NCBI RefSeq assembly: GCF_003473295.1
Contig: NZ_QRMP01000057.1
Coordinates: forward strand, 1 to 6,019
From: Parabacteroides sp. AM08-6
Lineage (GTDB): Bacteria; Bacteroidota; Bacteroidia; Bacteroidales; Tannerellaceae
Direction: 5' to 3'
Length of the DNA stretch: 6,019 nucleotides
A program made the translations under genes and the position numbers. Below the pieces are notes generated by a model that saw only the letters and a program-made list of their open reading frames with translations, searched no databases and was not told where the DNA came from. Positions 1-5,790 of the stretch are shown in pieces. The stretch's first letter is position 1; each line of letters opens with the position of its first letter.

Positions 1-48
1 GCCTCCCGGAGTATATCCACAATGTCCGATACGCTTTCTTTTATGACG

Positions 49-80
49 TAAAGATACTGATAATTAGATAGATACGCAAA
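49..80 (-). promoter_or_regulatory. Leftward Bacteroidetes-type promoter
   Basis: Read on the minus strand, TTTG (80-77) is followed after exactly 20 bases by TATCTTTA (56-49), a 7 of 8 match to the TAnnTTTG -7 consensus. Transcription would start near position 40-45 and leave the window on the left. The visible leader has no ATG (one in-frame GTG exists), so the gene start probably lies outside. The -33 box lies in the longer string ATTTGCGTA, which resembles the other promoters here. The pattern is seen directly; promoter activity is inferred. Confidence 0.55.
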
Positions 81-107
81 TTATCGAGACTCTTTTTTTC
101 ATTCATG

Positions 108-134
108 ATGATATTTTTTAGCATAAAATATCAT
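108..134. repeat. Perfect 10-bp inverted repeat, 7-nt spacer
   Basis: ATGATATTTT (108-117) and AAAATATCAT (125-134) are exact reverse complements around the spacer TTAGCAT. The repeat ends 27 bp upstream of the -33 box of the leftward promoter. On the plus strand it is followed by TTTTG, so it could be a weak terminator for a rightward transcript entering from the left. Its position behind a divergent promoter also suits an operator for a dimeric regulator. The stem is almost purely A/T, so chance is also possible. Confidence 0.4.
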
Positions 135-401
135 TTTGTCATTTTGCCTCAATGGTTAACCGGCGTGTTCTGTTGCTTAATAAAACATTTAAAACCAGCA
201 ACATAAAAGATGAAAACAGGGGGCTGAGTAGGTACTGTTTCACTATCGGATTGATATGTTAAAAAGGGTTTCATGTTCGGGTAAATTATTTTAGCCGCCA
301 TATTAATCCCATTTAGTTGCCTTACTAGTGACATTTTGATAATCGAGAAAATTTACCGCCAATGGCAGATTAAAGCGATGTTCAAGAGAATATATTTTTC
401 A

Positions 402-433
402 TTTGCATAAGATAAGTATTTTCTTTTCCTTTG
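402..433 (+). promoter_or_regulatory. Promoter of the AsmA-like gene
   Basis: TTTG (402-405) lies 20 bases upstream of TTCCTTTG (426-433), a 7 of 8 match to TAnnTTTG. The predicted start near 438-441 leaves a short leader of about 25 nt before the ATG at 464, which supports that start codon. The -33 box lies in CATTTGCATA (400-409), a 10-mer repeated exactly in the tRNA promoter at 5541-5550. Confidence 0.65.
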
Positions 434-463
434 CGTATAAAGAACTCGATACTTGATTAAATA

Positions 464-3400
464 ATGAAACGTAAGAATAAGATACTGACAATCACAGCTA
501 TTGTTTTAGTAACCCTGCTATTTATCCTGCCCACTATCGGTTTCAGTATTCTGAACTGGGGTGTATTACCACCAGAGAAACTAACTCCAATAGTCATCGA
601 ACAAACCAATAAATTCCTGGATGCGCACTTGGAATGCGAACGTATCGAATTGACCTATTTCGAAACCTACCCCTATTTAGGGGTGAAACTGACCAACGGA
701 CGCTTGATATCACATGCCGCAGAAGATTCCACGGCACACGAAGAAAAGCTGGCAATTCCATCCGATTCGCTACTTTCATTCTACAGAGCAACAGTTTCTT
801 TTCAACCTTTGGATTATTTGTTCAACGGAAAAATCACAATCAAAGATATTTCAATCGAAAAACCGCGTTTTTACGGTTTTGTCAATAAAAATGGACACGC
901 AAACTGGAATATCTATCAGAGTGAAGAAGACTCAACTCATGCGGATTCCGACAAAAAGCCGCTTCCTCCCATCGATTTGCAAAAAGTCCGCATACGAGGA
1001 GGACATTTCACTTATGATGACCGGCAGGCAGATATGTTTGCCGAAATAAACGGCTTTTTCCTCCGTATAGACGGTTCATTGTCAGCTCGAGGAAATACGT
1101 TGGATGTAGAAACGGGAAGTAGTTCCCTGCTTTTCCGTAGTCCGACTTATACGTTGAAAAATGATTTGTCCCTGAAATTAAAAAGTCGCCTGCTACTAAG
1201 TAACCAGTATAATTCGATAACCCTCCAGGGAGCAGAATTGATGGTTAATAATCTGCCTTTTACGGCAGATGGTTCCCTATATAGGGAACCTGATGGACAA
1301 CGCTCGCGTATCGATATGAAAATGGGACTGAAGATTTCAGATATGAACGACCTGCTGAAATTCATTCCTGACATATATTTCCAAGACCGGGACAAAACAT
1401 TGGCAACCGGTTCTATCTTGGTAGAAGGAAATATTCATGGTTTTCTCGGAGACAGTATCGTACCAAATGTTAGTCTTTGCTGCAAAATTGAAAACGGTTC
1501 TTATCATATGAAAGGAATAAAGCAAGGCATCGATACACTCCGGATGGATATGGACTTGCATCTGAATGGAGCTTATCCGGACTCTTCATTCGTTTCTCTG
1601 GAGCAGTTGACAGTAAAAGGATTAAATACTTCGCTGGACATGCAGGCAAATATAACGAACTTACTTAAAAATCCGGCAATAAAGACCACTATCAGCGGAA
1701 TAATAGATTTTACCCGTATGGGACAGGAATTTTTAAATCCGGATACTTTATTGGTTGAAGGAAGAATGGAAGCCAACATGGATGCGACATTTACCGTCGA
1801 CGATATCCTGCAAAGCCGGTTCGGTAAAGTTTATGCTTCCGGCCAATTGAATATCGACAAGCTGAAGGCTTTCAGTAAACCACTCGGACTGGATTTATTT
1901 ATCAGTGATACACATTTGGCTGTCGATACGACGCAACAGGAAAACATATACATCGGGAAAAAAGGTCTGATGAAGCTAACGATGGCTGTGGATAGCATGA
2001 ATATAAAATATAAGGACGAACTCGATACCAACATCAGCAAATTGGAAATGCAAGTGCAGACAACTCCGGTTATCGATACAACCGCTGTCATTCCGATGAC
2101 AGGCAGCCTGCAATTCGACCATTTGTATACCCGCTTGCCGGACTCTGTCCGGTTGTTTGCAGGGCAAACGGTACTGAAAGGCGGTATCAAATCCTCCGCG
2201 TCCGACAAAACGATACCGACAGCCGGCATAACAATTTCTATCGATACCTTAAAATATCTGAGCACTCCGATACATACCGGTATCGTCTTAGCCGGCAGCA
2301 CCTTCAATATCGAAGCACTTCCTTACCGGGATGCTCGTCTCCAATCAATGCAAACACGTAAAACAGCAACGTCAACCAACGAACAAAGTAAGCCCCAACA
2401 GGAACAAATCAGAAAAAGAAGAACTACCCAGGCTACTATAGACAGTACAGATACAACCGGACAACTTCTTCGCCGATGGGAAGCGCGGGGAAGTGTCTCG
2501 TTCAAACAAATGCGGGCATTCAGCCGTTTGTTTCCAATTCCGATGTGGATGGAGCCGACGACATTGAAGTTCAACACTAATGATGTAACTCTGACCAATG
2601 CCTGTCTGCATTTGGGTAAAAGCGACCTGACATTGAACGGCGAAATAAGCCGTATCCGCCAAGCCATGCTCCGGGGAGGAAAATTACAAGGAAGTTTTAG
2701 TCTGAATTCCGACTATATTGATTGCAACCAATTGATGCAGGCCATAAACAAAGGAATACAATATTCGGAAAATCATTCATCGGTTGCCAATATTTCTTCT
2801 CTAGACGAAGAGAATATCACAGACTTGTCGGAAGATATGCTACCGGACTCTACAATATTGGTAGCAGCTGATAGTACCGAGCAATTATTCATACTCCCGA
2901 AGTTCCTTGACATGGTTCTTCAGACAAATGCTAAACATATAGACTTCAAAGACTTACAATTAGAAAACGTAACAGGGGAGATTATCCTCCGCGACCAAAG
3001 TATCAACCTGAGCGAACTGAATATGCATTCCAATATGGGCGAAGGGAACTTGACTATGGTTTACACTGCCAAAAACAAAAAAAGTGCTTCTGCGGGATTC
3101 GATCTGAACATGAATCAAGTACAAGTCGAAAAAATAATAAAACTTTATCCGGCCATGGATACATTGATTCCAATGTTACGTTCATTTGAAGGAGTTGTCG
3201 ATTGCCAGATAACAGCCACTTGCAAGTTGGACTCCACGATGTCGCTTATAATGCCATCGTTGAACTCTTTCTGTTATTTGCATGGTAACAACATGGTATT
3301 GCTGGATGGCGAAACATTCACCGAAATATCCAAAACACTTATGTTCAAGAATAAGAAACGCAATATGATAGACAGTATATCAGTAGATTTGGCCATTAAG

Positions 3401-3724
3401 GACAATAAAATAGAAGTCTTTCCTTTCTTGGTGGAAATGGACCGTTATAGGGTAGCTGTAGGTGGTACGCATAATTTGGATATGACATTCAATTATCATG
3501 TCTCCGTGTTAAAATCTCCAGTTCCTTTTAAGTTAGGTATCGATATTACGGGAAATCTGGATGACTTCAAATACAAAATAACCAAATGCAAGTATAAAGA
3601 TATCTTCAAACCGGCCAAACAAGCGGAACTGGACAGCACACGCAAAAATATACGGAAAGATATACGAGAAGCTATCCGCAAACAAATCGAAGAATCTGTT
3701 ACTTTTGAATCAAGTCAAAAGTAA
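464..3724 (+). CDS. AsmA-like envelope biogenesis protein
   Basis: This 1086-residue protein has a basic N-terminus (MKRKNK) and one hydrophobic segment at about residues 7-30, typical of an inner-membrane signal anchor, followed by a long periplasmic body rich in predicted beta-strands. Residues about 30-80 (LPPEKLTPIV, FETYPYLGVKLTNGRL) match the start of AsmA-family proteins, and the region about 1009-1040 (FNYHVSVLKSPVPFKLGIDI, then TGNLDDFKYKI) matches the AsmA-like C-terminal region found in Bacteroidetes. AsmA-family proteins (AsmA, TamB, YhdP) are thought to form grooved beta-structures that span the periplasm and carry lipids or assist outer-membrane assembly; that role here is inferred from family. 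A polar linker rich in K, R, T, S and Q at about 625-668 interrupts the beta-rich body. The C-terminus is a charged, probably helical tail. The gene stands alone behind its own promoter, and its stop codon lies within a 14-bp hairpin. The ATG at 464 is favoured because the signal anchor follows at once and the promoter is just upstream. No frameshift or truncation is seen. Confidence 0.85.
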   Translation: MKRKNKILTITAIVLVTLLFILPTIGFSILNWGVLPPEKLTPIVIEQTNKFLDAHLECERIELTYFETYPYLGVKLTNGRLISHAAEDSTAHEEKLAIPSDSLLSFYRATVSFQPLDYLFNGKITIKDISIEKPRFYGFVNKNGHANWNIYQSEEDSTHADSDKKPLPPIDLQKVRIRGGHFTYDDRQADMFAEINGFFLRIDGSLSARGNTLDVETGSSSLLFRSPTYTLKNDLSLKLKSRLLLSNQYNSITLQGAELMVNNLPFTADGSLYREPDGQRSRIDMKMGLKISDMNDLLKFIPDIYFQDRDKTLATGSILVEGNIHGFLGDSIVPNVSLCCKIENGSYHMKGIKQGIDTLRMDMDLHLNGAYPDSSFVSLEQLTVKGLNTSLDMQANITNLLKNPAIKTTISGIIDFTRMGQEFLNPDTLLVEGRMEANMDATFTVDDILQSRFGKVYASGQLNIDKLKAFSKPLGLDLFISDTHLAVDTTQQENIYIGKKGLMKLTMAVDSMNIKYKDELDTNISKLEMQVQTTPVIDTTAVIPMTGSLQFDHLYTRLPDSVRLFAGQTVLKGGIKSSASDKTIPTAGITISIDTLKYLSTPIHTGIVLAGSTFNIEALPYRDARLQSMQTRKTATSTNEQSKPQQEQIRKRRTTQATIDSTDTTGQLLRRWEARGSVSFKQMRAFSRLFPIPMWMEPTTLKFNTNDVTLTNACLHLGKSDLTLNGEISRIRQAMLRGGKLQGSFSLNSDYIDCNQLMQAINKGIQYSENHSSVANISSLDEENITDLSEDMLPDSTILVAADSTEQLFILPKFLDMVLQTNAKHIDFKDLQLENVTGEIILRDQSINLSELNMHSNMGEGNLTMVYTAKNKKSASAGFDLNMNQVQVEKIIKLYPAMDTLIPMLRSFEGVVDCQITATCKLDSTMSLIMPSLNSFCYLHGNNMVLLDGETFTEISKTLMFKNKKRNMIDSISVDLAIKDNKIEVFPFLVEMDRYRVAVGGTHNLDMTFNYHVSVLKSPVPFKLGIDITGNLDDFKYKITKCKYKDIFKPAKQAELDSTRKNIRKDIREAIRKQIEESVTFESSQK

Positions 3725-3728
3725 CAGA
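3695..3728. terminator. 14-bp perfect hairpin between convergent genes
   Basis: TCTGTTACTTTTGA (3695-3708) and its exact reverse complement (3715-3728) flank a 6-nt loop, ATCAAG. The hairpin covers the last nine sense codons of the AsmA-like gene and its TAA stop (3722-3724), and ends 1 bp before the rfbB stop codon (3730-3732). There is no long T-tract on either side, so it is not a textbook intrinsic terminator. It may block readthrough from both directions or protect mRNA 3' ends. The structure is seen directly; its role is inferred. Confidence 0.6.
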
Positions 3729-3729
3729 A

Positions 3730-4869
3730 CTATCGGTTGGAATACATTTGCTCGTAATATTTCATATATTCTCCACCTGTAATCTCCTCCACCCATTTCT
3801 GGTTATCCAAATACCAGCGGATAGTCTTTACAATACCGACTTCGAAAGATGTTTCGGGAGTCCAGCCCAGCTCGTTCGTAATCTTTGTCGGATCGATGGC
3901 ATAACGCTGGTCGTGGCCAAGACGATCCTTTACAAATGTTATCAGACCATCGTTTATCCAATCGATAGAGATTTGCCCGTCAGAACTCATTTCCTGCTTT
4001 TTCAGAATCTTACGATATTCAGGATGTTCGGTCATCAGTTGATGAACGGTTTTAATGGTCAGTTTAACGATTTCGATATTTTGTTTTTCATTATGACCGC
4101 CGACATTATACACTTCACCAGCCCGTCCCTTATGAAGAACAAGGTCTATGGCTTTACAATGATCTTCCACATACAACCAATCGCGTACATTTGTTCCATC
4201 ACCATAAACAGGAAGAGACTTACCTTCCAGAATATTCTTAATAATAAGAGGAATAAGCTTTTCGGGGAAATGATATGGACCGTAGTTATTGGAACAACGG
4301 GTGATACTCACCGGCATCTTATATGTTTCGGAATAAGCTTTTACAAACAAATCGGCACTGGTTTTCGATGCGCTATACGGACTACGGGGATCCAGCGGAG
4401 TTGTTTCATGGAAATAACCTTCAGTTCCTAAGCTACCATAAACCTCGTCGGTTGAAACCTGATGAAAACGGACACCGGAACGCCATTCGGGATAACCGGT
4501 TACAGCTTTCCCCGCCACCCAAGCTTTACGGGCGGCATCTAACAGATTCTGAGTCCCTAAAATATTCGTCATCAGGAAAAGCTGCGGATTTTCGATACTG
4601 CGGTCCACATGACTTTCGGCTGCAAAATTCACTACATAATCAAACTTATACTTATCAAAGAGTTCGTCGGCCAAAACACGGTCACAAATATCTCCTTTTA
4701 CAAATTCGCACCGTTTACCGTCTATATCCTCGGCAATTGTCCCGAGATTACCGGCATAAGTCAACAAATCCAATACAACAATCTTAATGTCGGAATATTT
4801 AGCCAACATGTATTTTATAAAATTTGCACCGATAAAACCGGCGGCTCCAGTGACCAGATAAGTTTTCAT
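3730..4869 (-). CDS. rfbB: dTDP-glucose 4,6-dehydratase
   Basis: The 379-residue protein is an extended short-chain dehydrogenase/reductase that uses NAD+ to convert dTDP-glucose to dTDP-4-keto-6-deoxyglucose in the cytoplasm, the second step of dTDP-L-rhamnose and other dTDP-deoxysugar pathways. Visible motifs: the NAD-binding TGAAGFIG at 7-14, acidic D34 ending the second strand with TYAGNL at 37-42, NFAAESHVDRSI at 81-92, the catalytic TDE triad at 140-142, YSASK with Y165 and K169, the substrate-binding stretch RCSNNYGPYHFPEKLIP at 191-207, and GHDQRYAID at 318-326. It is longer than the usual 340-360 residues, mainly through an extra segment at about 281-306 (with SSDGQISIDW). It is the second gene of an operon with rfbC, 27 bp downstream, and has no separate promoter that I can see. 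All key residues are present, so it should be active. Related epimerase/dehydratases are the alternative, but the TDE and RCSNNYGPY motifs favour RfbB. Confidence 0.96.
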   Translation of the reverse strand: MKTYLVTGAAGFIGANFIKYMLAKYSDIKIVVLDLLTYAGNLGTIAEDIDGKRCEFVKGDICDRVLADELFDKYKFDYVVNFAAESHVDRSIENPQLFLMTNILGTQNLLDAARKAWVAGKAVTGYPEWRSGVRFHQVSTDEVYGSLGTEGYFHETTPLDPRSPYSASKTSADLFVKAYSETYKMPVSITRCSNNYGPYHFPEKLIPLIIKNILEGKSLPVYGDGTNVRDWLYVEDHCKAIDLVLHKGRAGEVYNVGGHNEKQNIEIVKLTIKTVHQLMTEHPEYRKILKKQEMSSDGQISIDWINDGLITFVKDRLGHDQRYAIDPTKITNELGWTPETSFEVGIVKTIRWYLDNQKWVEEITGGEYMKYYEQMYSNR

Positions 4870-4896
4870 ATTTGTATTTTCTTTGTTTATGTTCCG

Positions 4897-5454
4897 TTAA
4901 AATGTAAAATTCAATTCAGCATCTTTCAATAAAGGAGCTTTTGTATCCTTTTCGGAGAGATTGAGTAATTCCCGGTTGATTATTTTCCAGTCCACACCAA
5001 TTGCCGGATCATCGAAACGAAGTCCACGCTCATGTGTCGGGGTATAAGGATTGTCCACCTTATAAGTAAAAACAGCCTCATCGCTTAACACATGAAATCC
5101 ATGAGCAAATCCTTGAGGAACAAATAGTTGACGTTTATTTTCTTCGGACAACTCTACAGCCACATATTTTCCAAAAGTAGGTGAACCTGCACGAACATCG
5201 ACCGCAACATCCAATACACATCCTTTTATCACTCGCACTAATTTTGACTGCGAATAAGGAGCCAACTGATAATGCAATCCTCGCAATACCCCTTTAGAAG
5301 AGCAAGATTCATTATCTTGTACAAAATTAATTTTCCCTACATATTGCTCAAACTCCGCCTGCTTCCAAGTTTCCATAAAATATCCCCGGGCATCTTTAAA
5401 AACCTTTGGCTCAATAATCCATACACCCGATATTTCTGTTTCTTTATATGTCAT
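4897..5454 (-). CDS. rfbC: dTDP-4-dehydrorhamnose 3,5-epimerase
   Basis: The 185-residue protein is a cupin-fold epimerase (RmlC family) that inverts C3 and C5 of dTDP-4-keto-6-deoxyglucose to give dTDP-4-keto-L-rhamnose, the substrate of RfbD. The length is typical of the family. Visible motifs: FxDxRGYFMETW at 19-30, LRGLHYQ at 58-64 with R59 and the catalytic base H61, K71 in the SKLVRVIKG stretch, DVAVDVRAGSPTFGKYVAVE at 82-101, FVPQGFAHGFHVLSD at 111-125, TYK with the probable catalytic acid Y131, and LSEKD ending in D170, the likely partner of H61. It is the first gene of the rfbC-rfbB unit: the promoter at 5481-5512 gives a leader of about 20-25 nt before the ATG at 5454. The downstream dehydratase supplies its substrate. 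The gene is intact. Confidence 0.96.
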   Translation of the reverse strand: MTYKETEISGVWIIEPKVFKDARGYFMETWKQAEFEQYVGKINFVQDNESCSSKGVLRGLHYQLAPYSQSKLVRVIKGCVLDVAVDVRAGSPTFGKYVAVELSEENKRQLFVPQGFAHGFHVLSDEAVFTYKVDNPYTPTHERGLRFDDPAIGVDWKIINRELLNLSEKDTKAPLLKDAELNFTF

Positions 5455-5480
5455 CTTATTTTCTTTATGCTTAGCGAAGG

Positions 5481-5512
5481 CAAAGTAACTTCTTTTTCCT
5501 TAGTTCTGCAAC
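5481..5512 (-). promoter_or_regulatory. Promoter of the rfbC-rfbB operon
   Basis: On the minus strand, GTTG (5512-5509), one mismatch from TTTG, precedes TTACTTTG (5488-5481) by 20 bases. The -7 box is the same octamer as in the divergent tRNA promoter. Predicted transcription starts near 5475, about 20 nt before the rfbC ATG. The -33 context AGTTGCAGA resembles the other promoters in the window. No operator or long regulatory leader is evident. Confidence 0.55.
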
Positions 5513-5542
5513 TCTCCTCCTTTACAAAAAGGGTAAAAAACA

Positions 5543-5574
5543 TTTGCATATTCAAAACATATTAACTTACTTTG
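5543..5574 (+). promoter_or_regulatory. Promoter of the tRNA-Cys pair
   Basis: TTTG (5543-5546) is followed after 20 bases by TTACTTTG (5567-5574), 7 of 8 to TAnnTTTG. Transcription would begin near 5579-5582, leaving about 30 nt of leader to be removed before the first tRNA at 5612. The -33 box lies in CATTTGCATA, identical to that of the AsmA-like gene. It is divergent from the rfbC promoter, with the two -33 boxes about 30 bp apart. Confidence 0.65.
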
Positions 5575-5611
5575 CACTCGCAAAACGAAAGCCAACAGTT
5601 TTGTCCATAAT

Positions 5612-5686
5612 GGTTCCTTGGATGAGTGGCTTAGTCAGCGGTCTGCAAAACCGTGTACGGCGGTTCGAATCCGCCAGGAACCTCCA
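5612..5686 (+). tRNA. tRNA-Cys (GCA), copy 1, CCA encoded
   Basis: A complete cloverleaf can be drawn. The acceptor stem GGTTCCT pairs with AGGAACC; a 3-bp D stem (GAT/GTC) is followed by a G13-A22 mismatch position; the anticodon stem GCGGT/ACCGT encloses the loop CTGCAAA with anticodon GCA at 5645-5647; the variable loop is GTAC; the T arm is GGCGG-TTCGAAT-CCGCC. The discriminator base is T (U73, position 5683), the main identity element for cysteinyl-tRNA synthetase. The 3' CCA (5684-5686) is encoded in the DNA. It is the first gene of a two-tRNA transcript. Confidence 0.96.
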
Positions 5687-5698
5687 AAATAGAACAAT

Positions 5699-5770
5699 GG
5701 TCTCTTGGATGAGTGGCTTAGTCAGTGGTCTGCAAAACCATGTACGGCGGTTCGAATCCGCCAGAGACCT
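5699..5770 (+). tRNA. tRNA-Cys (GCA), copy 2, CCA not encoded
   Basis: This is a second full cloverleaf, 12 nt after the encoded CCA of the first copy and 87 bp out of phase with it. It has acceptor GGTCTCT/AGAGACC, anticodon stem GTGGT/ACCAT, anticodon GCA at 5732-5734, the same D arm, variable loop and T arm as copy 1, and discriminator T at 5770. The next bases are CAT, not CCA, so the tail must be added by a CCA-adding enzyme. It differs from copy 1 at 6 of 72 positions, all in stems and all compensated, so it appears functional. A terminator follows 25 bp downstream. Confidence 0.95.
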
Positions 5771-5790
5771 CATCAAAAAACAAAATGGTA

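Larger units (their letters stand above)
1..463. other. Intergenic region upstream of the AsmA-like gene
   Basis: This 463-bp AT-rich stretch has no convincing gene. It holds a leftward promoter (49-80), a perfect inverted repeat (108-134) and the rightward promoter of the AsmA-like gene (402-433). The part from about 140 to 400 shows nothing I can assign except a 61-codon minus-strand frame at 149-334, which has no promoter-like sequence in front of it and no recognisable motif. Positions 1-50 are open in several frames, but too little is visible to tell whether a coding end lies there. Confidence 0.6.

Noticed and set aside
1..50. A coding end or start at the left edge, including a frame ending in TAA at 49-51.
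   Set aside because: Several frames on both strands are open over this short stretch and none can be preferred; the leftward promoter suggests a gene start just outside.
154..161. The 8-bp palindrome GGTTAACC.
   Set aside because: It is too short and isolated to support a function.
149..334. A 61-codon minus-strand open frame in the intergenic region.
   Set aside because: There is no promoter-like sequence at proper spacing, no recognisable motif and no operon partner. A frame of this length is expected by chance in AT-rich DNA, although a real small protein cannot be excluded.
1831..2307. A 158-codon open frame antisense to the AsmA-like gene.
   Set aside because: It lies wholly inside a well-supported gene, has no recognisable domain and no promoter in front of it.
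3748..4431. A 227-codon open frame antisense to rfbB.
   Set aside because: rfbB on the other strand is certain from its motifs; the antisense frame has no recognisable motif and reflects codon bias of the real gene.
5612..5770. The near-identical 87-bp repeat as an attachment-site duplication left by an integrative element.
   Set aside because: Both copies are complete tRNAs with their own compensated stem changes, only 12 nt separates them, and no integrase or element sequence lies between them.
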